Source: Coxiella endosymbiont of Amblyomma nuttalli
GTDB taxonomy: Bacteria > Pseudomonadota > Gammaproteobacteria > Coxiellales > Coxiellaceae
Assembly: GCF_018107685.1 (NCBI RefSeq)
Contig: NZ_CP064834.1
Location: forward strand, 434,001 to 498,000
DNA length: 64,000 bases
Direction: 5' to 3'
Shown here piece by piece: positions 22,101 to 33,646 of the stretch; position 1 is the first letter of the stretch; the number at the start of each line of letters is the position of its first letter. The translations under genes were made by a program, and so were the position numbers. The notes beneath the pieces were generated by a model. The model was not told the origin of the DNA. It worked only from the letters and a program-made list of their open reading frames with translations, and ran no database searches.

Positions 22101-22681
22101 AAAGGGTAAACGAACGCAAGAGTTATTTGGATAGGCAGCATACTGATTTAACGGAAGCACTAACGATGTTGAAAAATGCAATTCAAAAAATTGATCGCGA
22201 AACGCGAACAAAATTTCAAGAAACTTATGATAAAGTTAATTACCATTTACAAGCACTATTTCCACAGATTTTTGGGGGCGGGAAAGCAACGTTGGAGATG
22301 ACAAAGGCTGATTTATTAACGACGGATATAATTGTACGTGCACAACTGCCTGGCAAACGTGGTGTGACAATACGTATGCTATCTGGTGGAGAAAAGACAC
22401 TAACAGGGATTGCGTTGATTTTTTCCTTGTTTTGCTTAAATCCAGCGCCTTTCTGTATATTAGATGAGGTAGATGTATCGTTGGATGATGCTAACGTCGG
22501 TCGTTTTTGTCAGCTTGTTAGAGAAATGTCGAAAGAAGTTCAATTTCTAGTAATTAGCTATAACAAAGCAACAATTGAAATGGCGGACTACTTAATGGGA
22601 ATCACTATGCAGGAACCCGGCGTCTCTTGCGTTGTATCAGTTAACGTGCAAGAAGCAATAGAGATGGTGGGAACAGCATAA
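19171..22681 (+). pseudogene. smc: chromosome condensation ATPase Smc, multiply interrupted
   Basis: Smc forms the bacterial condensin ring with ScpA/ScpB. The whole gene is present in pieces: N-terminal head with Walker A GPNGCGKSN and AVRWVIGE, coiled coil, hinge around AVETVL, second coiled coil, and C-terminal head with LSGGEKTLTGIAL and LDEVDVSLDDANV. At least five lesions: an extra T in the nine-T run 19559-19567, TAA at 19841-19843, a shift in the seven-A run near 19950, TGA at 20712-20714, and a shift in the A-run near 20738. The switch histidine of the C-terminal head (normally THNK) is Tyr in ISYNK. The longest intact piece is 20711-22681 (656 codons). Function is probably lost; a head-only protein is unlikely to act as condensin. 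Confidence 0.93.
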
Positions 22682-22691
22682 AGAAAATTGA

Positions 22692-22895
22692 TATTCTGGA
22701 AGGAGCCTTTTAAATCCAGAACATTATTCTAACGATAAACTTGAAATTAATGTAGATAACGTGTTACGATCGCTGAGAAACGGAATGGTAGATATATCCA
22801 GCAGAAAACCTTCCAAGATGCGTGGTCATGGATCATTCCGAGGTGTCGCCGAGTGTGTTTTATGGTGTATTGAAGAAATTCACAAAAAATCCTAG
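22692..22895 (+). pseudogene. short startless open frame with protein-like composition
   Basis: The frame is open for 67 codons and reads like a real soluble protein (…VLRSLRNGMVDISSRKPSKM…GHGSFRGVAECVLWCIEEI), unlike spacer translations here. A full AAGGAG sits at 22700-22705 with ideal spacing to 22713, but the codon there is AAT, not ATG; the first ATG is far inside. I do not recognise the family. In relatives zipA often lies between smc and ligA, but this does not resemble ZipA. It is probably a small gene that lost its start, or the stub of a longer one. Confidence 0.35.
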
Positions 22896-25323
<2,428 letters not shown>

Positions 25324-26541
25324 ATTCTGATTCAATCTCTATTTTGAGAGATATAAAAATTGTTTTATCTATATAATGATTGTTTTATCTATAATGTTAT
25401 TATTTATTTATGGAAGAATTAATATAAAGAAATTTCAGAAACGCATGAACAATTTAAATTATATTGGTAATATTATCTATGTGGTACTATATAGAGAAAA
25501 AGAGACGGAATGATTTTTTTATTGAAGATGCAATAGAGATACCTAGAGAATCTCATTCGTTGAATGCATTGGAAAGTGCTGTCTAAACAAAAATAAAAAT
25601 AAATGATAAGACAAAATATAAACTTGGATTCCTGTGGCATGACAAGATAAGGAAGTATCAAAGACAATGTTAAGAAAATACCAACGTTTTTTAGAACTTA
25701 GAATTATTACGTAAATCAATCAGAGGAATGAAATATTAAGACTAATACATGATTTCACTTGCTATGGAAAAAGAATATCAGTTTTTGGGAGTCAATACTA
25801 AACTATAAACTATTAATACCCTAGCATAAGTACTTTTACTCATATTCATATTTTTCTATATTTGACTTTAGTGTAGGATGTTTGGCCTCCGACTTATTTT
25901 ATAAAATGTAGAAGATTAAAATCTGATCGTTACCAATAAAACTTTAAGGAAGTTATGAATCTTATCGATTAATTTTTAATTAAAAAAGATTTTTCTTGAA
26001 AGAAACAAGAAACTCTTTACTTTATTTATAGAATTTCAGAGCTTCCTAAGAAAGTTCTCAAAAATAAAGAAAGGAAAAATCTTTATTGCAAATGATTAAG
26101 TCATATAGCAGGATAATCCAGTCATACAGTGCAAAATTGTACAACTAGTATAAAACTTGATTAATAGTAAACCATAACTAATTGAAAAGTTTCATAAATT
26201 CTTTTATGTTTGAATGATTAATTGGTATGTAAAAAAATTGGTATGTAAAAATAGTTATGTAAAAATAATAAAGTTGGATCAATGACCCTGTAACTAATAC
26301 TTTTAATGGGAGAAAAATTCGAATATTTTTGCTTTCCTGGATAAGACAAAGAGACAAAGGTCTCCTTATTCAAAGTGTAGTTCACTTGTTATGCACAAGG
26401 AACTTTCCCACCCAGATATAACAAGAAACGGCACATACTTATACCAGTTGCGTATTGATTAAGTTGCGATTATATTACCATAGTTCATTTATAGGTAGAT
26501 ATAAATTGTAATGTGTTTATTAGTAAGAGGAGAGTGTTAAT
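25324..26541. other. 1.2-kb spacer between ligA and lemA
   Basis: No gene recognised. A minus-strand frame at 25473-25667 has no motif. Short near-tandem duplications are obvious: ATTGTTTTATCTATA at 25359 and 25379, and ATTGGTATGTAAAAA at 26221 and 26237 with a third partial copy at about 26253. The last 80 bases should contain the lemA promoter; AGAGGAGAG at 26526-26534 is the lemA ribosome binding site. Confidence 0.5.
25335..25352 (+). terminator. possible weak terminator after ligA
   Basis: ATCTCT (25335-25340) and AGAGAT (25347-25352) form a 6-bp stem with a 6-base loop, 12 bases after the ligA stop. The following sequence is A-rich rather than a clean T-run, so termination is only a possibility. 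Confidence 0.25.
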
Positions 26542-27120
26542 ATGACTCTTTTTACCATTATTTTAACGATAATGTTCCTGTTCGCTGTCTATGGGGCGTT
26601 TGTGTATAATAGTTTGATTACTATGATAGAATCCATCCGTAATAATAATAAGCAGATTGATATTCAGCTAGATCGTCGTCACAAGATTTTTGAATCACTG
26701 ATTAACGTAGTTAGGAAATATATGGATTACGAACGCTCTACCTTGAGAGATGTAGTTGTATTGCGCGGTGAGGCGCAGATTGCCAAACAGGCAGGGAATG
26801 ATGATGCTCGTATGAAGGCTGAGGATAGGATATCCACAATTTTATCAGGCTTACATCTTGTTTTTGAGCAATATCCAAATCTTAAAGCTAATCAAAACGC
26901 TCTACAATTGCAAGAGGCTATTTTAAGTACAGAAAATAAATTGGCTTATGCGAAACAGGCTTATAATGATAGTATTGAACGCTATAATGCTAAAAAGAGA
27001 ATGCTTTTTCCTTTGATAATCGTTAGTTTGTTTTCCGGTAAATTAGATTTTAATTTTCCTTATTGGCAATTACCACCAGAGAAAATACAGGAACAAGAAA
27101 ATTATAAGGTGCAATTATAA
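26542..27120 (+). CDS. LemA family protein
   Basis: 192-residue membrane-anchored protein of the LemA family, whose biochemical role is not settled. One N-terminal membrane helix (residues 3-24), then a helical bundle with family segments YNSLITMIESIRNN, DIQLDRRHKIFESLINVV, and ENKLAYAKQAYNDSIERYN near 135-153. Good ribosome binding site (AGAGGAGAG, eight bases before the ATG). The M48 protease gene starts five bases after the stop. LemA plus an M48 membrane peptidase is a recurring pair in bacteria, suggesting a shared envelope quality-control role; this is inference. Confidence 0.93.
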   Translation: MTLFTIILTIMFLFAVYGAFVYNSLITMIESIRNNNKQIDIQLDRRHKIFESLINVVRKYMDYERSTLRDVVVLRGEAQIAKQAGNDDARMKAEDRISTILSGLHLVFEQYPNLKANQNALQLQEAILSTENKLAYAKQAYNDSIERYNAKKRMLFPLIIVSLFSGKLDFNFPYWQLPPEKIQEQENYKVQL

Positions 27121-27125
27121 TTATT

Positions 27126-28178
27126 ATGGTCATGAGTTCTATTCACGATTGTCAAAAAATAGTGGTTAATTGGCGTCGGTTACTAAGCCAAAATCGACGG
27201 CGGACGGTTCTGGTTATCACGACTTTTGTATTGATTTATCTGGTTGTTGGCTTGCTAGCCGATCTCTGTCTCTATGCAGAATGTTATCCAGAAGCTACTG
27301 TTTCTCAATTATTTTTTGCTCTCCTTACATTCCAACTCTTTCCTAAAGCAACAGCAATTACAGGATTAATTGCCGCAGTTTCATTATATGTCACGTTTGC
27401 TTTTAGTCATAAACTGATGATGTTAGGAACAGAATATCAAGAAATTACTCTAGATACTGCAAAAACGCTGAAAGAAAAAATGCTTTACAATGTCATTGAA
27501 GAGTTGAAAATTTCGGCAGGACTTAAATTTATGCCTAGGATGTATATCATAAATGCTAATTACATGAATGCATTTGCCAGTGGCTATAATGAAAAATCGG
27601 CGATGATAGCAATTACCCGCGGTCTCTTATATAAACTGGATCGTAGTGAATTAGAAGCGGTCATGGCACATGAACTTAGTCATATCCGCCATATGGATAT
27701 TAAATTAACAATGACAGCTTCCGTACTGGCTAATATTTTATTGATCGTCGTTGATACGATTTTCTTTAGTATTATTCTTAGAGGTCGTGAAGAGGAAGGG
27801 GCAACAACACGAAATTCGTTATTTGTTTTGATTTTTCTATCACGATATTTAATGTCTTTTATAACTGTAATATTACTGTTATATCTGAGCCGGACACGAG
27901 AATACATGGCTGACGCAGGTTCTGTAGAATTAATGCGAGATAATGAACCTCTTGCACGCGCTTTAATAAAAATTCAGAATGATTCCATACAAAACCAAGA
28001 AGATTATTCTCATCAATATTTTCACACTCCTCATGAGGCTGTTCGTCATGCCTCTTATATATTCAATCCTGTAATCACAGGAACACAGTTTCGGCACTTT
28101 CTTAGTGATTTCTTTTCGACTCATCCATCGCTAGTAAAGCGACTGGCAGCAATTGGGTATAGACTTAAACAGAAGTAG
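27126..28178 (+). CDS. M48 family membrane zinc metallopeptidase (HtpX-like)
   Basis: 350-residue integral-membrane protease. Two hydrophobic segments precede the catalytic domain (about 28-48 and 62-95). The zinc site is HELSH at 182-186 with E183 as catalytic base and E259 in TREYMADAGS as third ligand. Two further membrane segments lie between them (about 196-220 and 230-255). The end, THPSLVKRLAAIG, is typical of HtpX-type proteases. ATG at 27126 or 27132 are both possible. It is translationally close to lemA. Family members degrade damaged membrane proteins; a partner role with LemA is inferred. It differs from classic HtpX by its longer N-terminus and the lemA context. Confidence 0.92.
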   Translation: MVMSSIHDCQKIVVNWRRLLSQNRRRTVLVITTFVLIYLVVGLLADLCLYAECYPEATVSQLFFALLTFQLFPKATAITGLIAAVSLYVTFAFSHKLMMLGTEYQEITLDTAKTLKEKMLYNVIEELKISAGLKFMPRMYIINANYMNAFASGYNEKSAMIAITRGLLYKLDRSELEAVMAHELSHIRHMDIKLTMTASVLANILLIVVDTIFFSIILRGREEEGATTRNSLFVLIFLSRYLMSFITVILLLYLSRTREYMADAGSVELMRDNEPLARALIKIQNDSIQNQEDYSHQYFHTPHEAVRHASYIFNPVITGTQFRHFLSDFFSTHPSLVKRLAAIGYRLKQK

Positions 28179-28288
28179 TCCTTTAAACTTTTGCATTAAT
28201 AGCTTCAATGAGTATTCTGACTAGATAATATGTTATACAGTTACGGCTACTTGAAAGGACGGATTCCTAAAGATACAAAGATAACTAG

Positions 28289-28335
28289 CTTATCACACAT
28301 TGTCATGCTACGTTTGATATATCAATTGTGATAAG
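28289..28335. repeat. inverted repeat between convergent M48 and mltB genes
   Basis: CTTATCACA at 28289-28297 is the exact complement of TGTGATAAG at 28327-28335; with one gap the pairing extends to about 13 bp. It lies in the 187-base gap between two converging genes, where a bidirectional terminator or a protein-binding site would fit. The long loop (about 22-29 bases) makes a simple intrinsic terminator less likely. Confidence 0.5.
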
Positions 28336-28365
28336 ACAATCCTAAAACTGCGTACGCAAAAAGTG

Positions 28366-29433
28366 TTAACCTATTTCGGTTCCTTCGTAGATTTTGATAA
28401 CCTTTGAGTGTTCTCCACGATCTTTATTAAGAAGCTGTTGGCCATGTTCTTGTTGAATTGCTTGACTCAATTGATAAACTGCCATTGCGTAGATTACACG
28501 TGGATTGTATCGCATAATTACATAAAAGTTATGAAGGGTTAGCCAATATTCATCGGTATTTTCGCTTCTAAGTCGAACGACAGTGACTTTTTGATTGGAT
28601 GATAAAGAATAGGATATGGTAATCCCATTTTTTTTCAAAAAATTAATGGATTTCTGTGCAATAGCTTCTTTTGAGATGAGGTGCGGATCGGATGATTTTA
28701 TGACAGTAAGTTTATAAGCGATAGGTTGATGGATTTTCCAGCCGTTCTTATTGAGGAAATTAGCAATACTAATAATAGCCTCATCATCATTATGTATGAG
28801 ATCAACATGGGCATTTTTCAAATAATTTATTTGGTAACATCTATAAGTACCTGGCATAAACTGAGGAATACCAATAGCACCTGCATAAGAGCTTTTTATT
28901 AATTTGAGTGTTAGCTTTTGTTCTTTAGCTAATAAAAGAAGTTGCACCAATTCTCGTGCAAAGAATTTTTCTCGTTTTTTATAATGGAAGGCTAATGTTG
29001 TTAAAGCATCTAATGCAGAAAATTCTCCAACTAATGCACCGTAATTACTTTCAATACCAATAATAGCTACAATAATGGGAGGTGGAATTCCATAATGGTG
29101 TTCAGCGTACTCTAACACGTCTTTATGCATTTTCCAGTAATTAAGACCATTTTGAATACGTTGTGTTGTTAAAAAATAGGTACGATACACATTCCATGGT
29201 TTAGCTTCATAAGGATGAGTAACCCGGTGCATTACGTCTTTATTGCATTTTGATTTAGAAAGAATATCGGTGAGCTTAGCACGACTGAAGTGGTAGCGTT
29301 TCACCATATAGTTAATAAAAATACTCTCTTTCGTTGGTAAGAGGAACTGATATTTTGTTTCGACAGAAAAAACAGATAGACTTGATAATAACAACACTAC
29401 GCATAGCCCTCGTTCTATACATTTCCTTAACAT
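28366..29433 (-). CDS. mltB: lytic murein transglycosylase B
   Basis: Cleaves peptidoglycan glycan strands. 355 residues with an N-terminal signal segment (about 8-24); no lipobox cysteine is placed correctly, so it may be periplasmic and soluble rather than a lipoprotein as in E. coli. Catalytic glutamate E128 is in IGIESNYG; the second family motif is SYAGAIGIPQFMPGTY. It is the last gene of the minus-strand block from leuS and follows rodA by 13 bases, the conserved rod-shape order. Some catalytic-fold positions differ from the consensus (AIGI for AMGx), without obvious damage. Confidence 0.93.
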   Translation of the reverse strand: MLRKCIERGLCVVLLLSSLSVFSVETKYQFLLPTKESIFINYMVKRYHFSRAKLTDILSKSKCNKDVMHRVTHPYEAKPWNVYRTYFLTTQRIQNGLNYWKMHKDVLEYAEHHYGIPPPIIVAIIGIESNYGALVGEFSALDALTTLAFHYKKREKFFARELVQLLLLAKEQKLTLKLIKSSYAGAIGIPQFMPGTYRCYQINYLKNAHVDLIHNDDEAIISIANFLNKNGWKIHQPIAYKLTVIKSSDPHLISKEAIAQKSINFLKKNGITISYSLSSNQKVTVVRLRSENTDEYWLTLHNFYVIMRYNPRVIYAMAVYQLSQAIQQEHGQQLLNKDRGEHSKVIKIYEGTEIG

Positions 29434-29446
29434 AAAATCTCTCTTC

Positions 29447-30592
29447 TTAACTAGACCACAATTTTCGATGTGTATGAATAGACATAATCACACCAAACCC
29501 AGCCATTGTGGTAATGATTGAGCTACCACCATAGCTTATCAGAGGTAATGGAACACCAACAACTGGTAGAATGCCAATCACCATACCGATATTTACAAAA
29601 GCTGAGAAAATAAATGTTAAGCTTAAACTACCACTTAATAAGCGAGTAAATGTATCTTGTGCTCGACTAGTAATATAAAAGCAACGAATAAAAATAGCGA
29701 ATAAAATAGCCAATAAAATAAGACAGCCAATAAATCCTAATTCCTCTCCATCAACAGCAAAAATAAAATCAGTGGTGTGAGCAGGCAAGAATTGAAGATG
29801 TGACTGTGTGCCATGTAACCATCCTTTACCAAATAATCCTCCAGAACCGAGAGCAATTTCAGATTGAATAATGTGGTAACCGCTCCCTAAAGAATCACGT
29901 TCCGGATTAAGAAAAGTTAGCACGCGTTCTTTTTGGTAAGTGTGCATGAAGTGCCATAAGATAGGCATGCTTAGAGCGCCGATAGATAAAAAAGTGCAAA
30001 TAAGCTGCCAATTGAGTCCAACCAATAATAAAACACATAGACCAGAGACAGCGATAATAATGGCTGTGCCTAAATCGGGTTGCTTTGCTGTTAAAATTAC
30101 TGGTAAAGCTAACAAAAAAAGAGACACCATGAGGGAAATTGCTTTAGGAGGTAATTCTTTATCACTAAAATAGTGAGCTAACATCATCGGCATAGCGAGC
30201 TTCATAATTTCTGAAGGTTGCAAATGAAAAAATCCTAAATCAAACCATCGACGAGAACCTTTATTGACGTTTCCAAAAATTAATAGCGCAATTAATAATA
30301 ATAGTCCCACAAAAAATATCCATGGCGTCCATTGCTGATAGCATTTTGGGGAAATATAGGCGAAAATAAACAGTATAGTAAAACCTAAAAATAGCCAGAT
30401 GGTTTGTTTTAACATCATTCCCATATTTTGATTACTAGCGCTAAATAAAATAAGTAGTCCTGTCGCTGCTAGTAAAAAAATAAAAACAAAAAGTGGAGGA
30501 TCAATGCGTAATGTTTTACACTCTAAATAAACCATTCGCCGTTTGAAATACGACTCTTGGTTTATCTTATTGAGTGGCAGTTGATGGGGCAT
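29447..30592 (-). CDS. rodA: rod-shape peptidoglycan glycosyltransferase RodA
   Basis: SEDS-family polymerase that works with PBP2 in lateral wall growth. 381 residues with about ten membrane helices. Signatures: WFDLGFFHLQPSEIMKLAMP, TAKQPDLGTAI, GKGWLHGTQSHLQFLPAHTTDFIFA and the C-terminal VPLPLISYGGSSI. The first ATG (30592) lies 26 bases inside the mrdA 3' end; a later ATG at 30535 would give 362 residues. Overlap with mrdA indicates coupled translation, sensible because the two proteins form one complex. The sequence keeps all the polar residues around the QPDLG loop. Confidence 0.95.
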   Translation of the reverse strand: MPHQLPLNKINQESYFKRRMVYLECKTLRIDPPLFVFIFLLAATGLLILFSASNQNMGMMLKQTIWLFLGFTILFIFAYISPKCYQQWTPWIFFVGLLLLIALLIFGNVNKGSRRWFDLGFFHLQPSEIMKLAMPMMLAHYFSDKELPPKAISLMVSLFLLALPVILTAKQPDLGTAIIIAVSGLCVLLLVGLNWQLICTFLSIGALSMPILWHFMHTYQKERVLTFLNPERDSLGSGYHIIQSEIALGSGGLFGKGWLHGTQSHLQFLPAHTTDFIFAVDGEELGFIGCLILLAILFAIFIRCFYITSRAQDTFTRLLSGSLSLTFIFSAFVNIGMVIGILPVVGVPLPLISYGGSSIITTMAGFGVIMSIHTHRKLWSS

Positions 30593-32435
30593 CTTGGGTT
30601 TTTGTTAAATGGTTAAAGTAATAATTCATAATCTCACCTGTTATTTTATCAGCCATAGCGTTATGCTCAACCACCACAGCGACCGCAATTGTAGGATGGT
30701 CAACAGATGCAAAAGCGATAAAAAGATGATTATTACGTAATTGTTTAGGAATATTAGCACGACTGGCGTCTTCATCTCTCTGATGGCCGTAAATCTGGGC
30801 AGTTGCAGTCTTTGCTGCCACAGTAAATCCTGAGTGCTTTCCAAAAAAATCAGCTGTCCCCCATGGCTTATCTACTACCTCTTGCATTGCACGAATGATA
30901 ATATCCCAATTATTCAGATTTTTTAATATCACTGGTGTTTCAGAAATAGGTTGTGGTATCATCTCTGTTCCATCCGGAGCTACACTTTTAAATAACAGCG
31001 TGGGTCGGTACCGCTTGCCATGTTCAGCAATAATGGAAACTGCTTGTACTAGCTGTAAAGGAGTAACCAGAAAAAATCCTTGCCCAATGCCGGTTTCAAT
31101 AGTGTCACCTGTATACCACGGGCAACCTTGTGTATCTCTTTTCCAACGAGGAGAGGGAACGAGCCCAGGTACTTCTTCAGGCAAATCAATACCAGTTAAC
31201 TGGCCAAAACCAAACTTATATAATATTCTGTCGATTTGATCGATACCCATCATAACAGCAAGATTATAAAAATAAACATCACAAGAAACAGCGATGGCCT
31301 TAACAATATTAACCCAACCGTGGCCAGTAGGTTGCCAATCATGATAAATATGTTTTGTGTTTGGTAGTTGGAACCAGCCTGGATCATAAATCTGATATTG
31401 ATGAGTGACAATACCTTCGTCTAAACCAAAAACAGCCAAGAATGGTTTGATGGTGGAACCAGATGCAAATTGCCCACGAATAGCGCGATTGTAAAGAGGA
31501 TGTAGAGGTGAATGTAATAATCTTTGATATGCTTGTACACTCAACCCGGATACGAATGGATTAGGATTAAAGCTAGGTTTAGTGACCAATGCCAGTATTT
31601 GGCCAGTATTTGGTGTCATCACTACAATGGCACCGTTTTCATCACCTAATACTCTCTTAGCTTCTGCTTGTAGATTGCTATCAATAGTTAAATAGATGTT
31701 GTCACCAGCACTTGGAGGAATTTCTTTTAGAATACGAACGATTCGTCCGCTAGCATCGATTTCTACTTCTTTAATGCCGAGAGTACCGCGAAGCTGCTTT
31801 TCATAATATTTTTCAATGCCCATTTTACCAACATCATCATCGGCAGTATAACTGCTTGTGTTAACTTTTTGTAATTCCTGCGGGCTAATACGCCCGACAT
31901 ATCCTAATACGTCACTGGTAATATCAGCTAATGGATAGTAACGTGTCATTCGCGTTTCAATTTCAACTTGAGGAAACCGGTATCGATTGACATAAAAACG
32001 AGCAACCACTTCGTTGGTTAATTTATATTTTAGTGGAATAGGCTGATAAGGGCGATATTGATAAGCAATGTGATGGAATCGTTTTATTTCATCTTTTGAA
32101 ATAGGAATAATTTTACTTAATTGTTTTATCGTTTTTTCCAAGTGTTTTATTGTATCTGGAACTATAGCTAATGTGTAAATGGGGATATCTTTAGCTAATA
32201 AAAGCCCATTGCGATCGAAAATTAGTCCGCGCTTAGGTTGAATAGGAATAATATTGAGTAAATTGTGTCGCGATAAAGTTGAATAAAAACAATGATTTTT
32301 AATTTGTAAATAGGCTAATCGACTAGTGAGAATAAAGGCAAATACAAAAAGGAGCAGGAGAGCCATCAAGCAGCGGCTTTTGAACAAACGTATTTCCAAT
32401 TGAATGTTTTTAATTACAAGTGGTTGTTTTTTCAT
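30567..32435 (-). CDS. mrdA: penicillin-binding protein 2
   Basis: Class B transpeptidase of the elongasome, partner of RodA. 622 residues: short cytoplasmic tail, membrane helix about 21-40, non-catalytic dimerisation domain starting QPKRGLIFDRNG, then the transpeptidase domain. The active-site serine is S327 in GSTIK with K330; the second motif is S384-C-D386. Odd: the third motif, normally KTG or KSG, reads K542-T-A544, so the conserved glycine is alanine. The rest of that strand (TAQIYGH) is normal. Followed with overlap by rodA. In relatives rlmH lies between rsfS and mrdA; here only about 150 bases separate them and rlmH is absent. Confidence 0.95.
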   Translation of the reverse strand: MKKQPLVIKNIQLEIRLFKSRCLMALLLLFVFAFILTSRLAYLQIKNHCFYSTLSRHNLLNIIPIQPKRGLIFDRNGLLLAKDIPIYTLAIVPDTIKHLEKTIKQLSKIIPISKDEIKRFHHIAYQYRPYQPIPLKYKLTNEVVARFYVNRYRFPQVEIETRMTRYYPLADITSDVLGYVGRISPQELQKVNTSSYTADDDVGKMGIEKYYEKQLRGTLGIKEVEIDASGRIVRILKEIPPSAGDNIYLTIDSNLQAEAKRVLGDENGAIVVMTPNTGQILALVTKPSFNPNPFVSGLSVQAYQRLLHSPLHPLYNRAIRGQFASGSTIKPFLAVFGLDEGIVTHQYQIYDPGWFQLPNTKHIYHDWQPTGHGWVNIVKAIAVSCDVYFYNLAVMMGIDQIDRILYKFGFGQLTGIDLPEEVPGLVPSPRWKRDTQGCPWYTGDTIETGIGQGFFLVTPLQLVQAVSIIAEHGKRYRPTLLFKSVAPDGTEMIPQPISETPVILKNLNNWDIIIRAMQEVVDKPWGTADFFGKHSGFTVAAKTATAQIYGHQRDEDASRANIPKQLRNNHLFIAFASVDHPTIAVAVVVEHNAMADKITGEIMNYYFNHLTKTQDAPSTATQ

Positions 32436-32582
32436 GCCAACCGTAGTTACTCTTTAGCGATGATGAGGTTAATAGGGCATTATATATTTCAGCAAACTTA
32501 AAACAAAATCGGATGATAGACTCAACATATGTGTGAAAATTACACCTTGTAATATTTATTGTACTATTTTTGTACTATTTTA

Positions 32583-32921
32583 TTAATGGTAAGTGACCTC
32601 TGTCGTACTCCATAATTGTTCTAAGCTATAGAAATTACGAATCTTGGGTAACATGATGTGTACAACAATATCGCAAAGATCGATTAGAATCCATTCAGCC
32701 GTTGCCTTACCCTCAATCCCAAGCGGTCGTACATCGCTTTCTTTTACACGGTGGATAATCTTATCAGCCAGCCCACCGGCGTGACGTCGCGAGATGGAGC
32801 TACAAATGATCACATGATCTGCAATATCAGTGAGCGTTGTAACGTTAAGATCAGTGATCTGTAAAGCTTTATATTCTGCTAACGTGTCGGTAATCAGTTT
32901 AACGAGTTCAATTGTCTTCAT
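32583..32921 (-). CDS. rsfS: ribosomal silencing factor RsfS
   Basis: 112-residue protein that binds ribosomal protein L14 and blocks subunit joining in starvation. Family core is intact: ATTLTDIADHVIICSSISRRHAGGLAD-type segment (30-56), then RPLGIEGKATAEWILIDLCDIVVHIM and FYSLEQLWS near the end. It lies 77 bases downstream of nadD, the conserved neighbour. A short direct duplication TTGTACTATTT (about 32559-32580) sits just after its stop. Confidence 0.95.
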   Translation of the reverse strand: MKTIELVKLITDTLAEYKALQITDLNVTTLTDIADHVIICSSISRRHAGGLADKIIHRVKESDVRPLGIEGKATAEWILIDLCDIVVHIMLPKIRNFYSLEQLWSTTEVTYH

Positions 32922-32998
32922 TCGCTTTAAATAATATAAGAGTTGTTTGTTTTAAACAAGCTCTGGTTGAAAAGGAATCTCTTAGTAAAGTAATTTCA

Positions 32999-33646
32999 TT
33001 AGTAGAGGTAGAGGTGCTTCCCTTTAACATAGTCAAATACCTGTGCAGGTAATAGCTGTTTTACAGCAGTATCATCGCCTTCTCTTAAGAAGTAGCGGAT
33101 TTCTGTAGCGCTGATTTTACTTGGAGAGAGATGTTTGATAATTATTTTACCAGATTGTATATAACTCAAATCTTCTTCTTTATTAGTTTGATGTTGTAAA
33201 AGCAATTCATTGAGCCATTTTTTCTTTGACAAAGGATAGTTTGGACGATTGACAATAATTAGATGACAGTACCTTAAAATAGCCTGATAATGATACCATT
33301 GATTAAAACGTAAAAGTTCGTCTGTCGCCATAATAAAGCAAAGTGATTGACGGGGAAAAGAAACGCGCAAGGATTTAAGAGTATCGATTGTATAAGAAAA
33401 ACCTTCTCTTTTTGCTTCGATTTCATTGATTTTTAAATGAGGGATATGGACAATTGCCCGTTTTATCATTTCAACACGGTCTTCTGGACTTGCTACTGGT
33501 GAATTTCGGTGAGGAGGATATCCGCAAGGAATTAGTTGGATTTCTTTAAATGGCAATTTATTAGCTAATTTGTTGATGATAAGTAAATGAGCCTTATGAA
33601 TAGGATCAAAAGTTCCGCCAAAAATACCTAATAATGAAAATGTCAT
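32999..33646 (-). CDS. nadD: nicotinate-nucleotide adenylyltransferase
   Basis: Converts nicotinate mononucleotide to deamido-NAD, the shared step of NAD synthesis. 215 residues from the ATG at 33646, chosen because it overlaps the holA stop (ATGA) and puts the nucleotide-binding motif LGIFGGTFDPIHKAH at residues 6-20; an upstream start would add 17 residues inside holA. The second motif is KISATEIRYFLREG. With nadA at 51133-52125 it indicates that the bacterium keeps NAD synthesis, presumably from aspartate. Confidence 0.95.
   Translation of the reverse strand: MTFSLLGIFGGTFDPIHKAHLLIINKLANKLPFKEIQLIPCGYPPHRNSPVASPEDRVEMIKRAIVHIPHLKINEIEAKREGFSYTIDTLKSLRVSFPRQSLCFIMATDELLRFNQWYHYQAILRYCHLIIVNRPNYPLSKKKWLNELLLQHQTNKEEDLSYIQSGKIIIKHLSPSKISATEIRYFLREGDDTAVKQLLPAQVFDYVKGKHLYLY

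Noticed and set aside
31589-31614. CCAGTATTTGG repeated inside mrdA
   Set aside because: It encodes the normal PBP2 segment TPNTGQILAL; the repeat follows from the protein sequence, not a spacer-type duplication.
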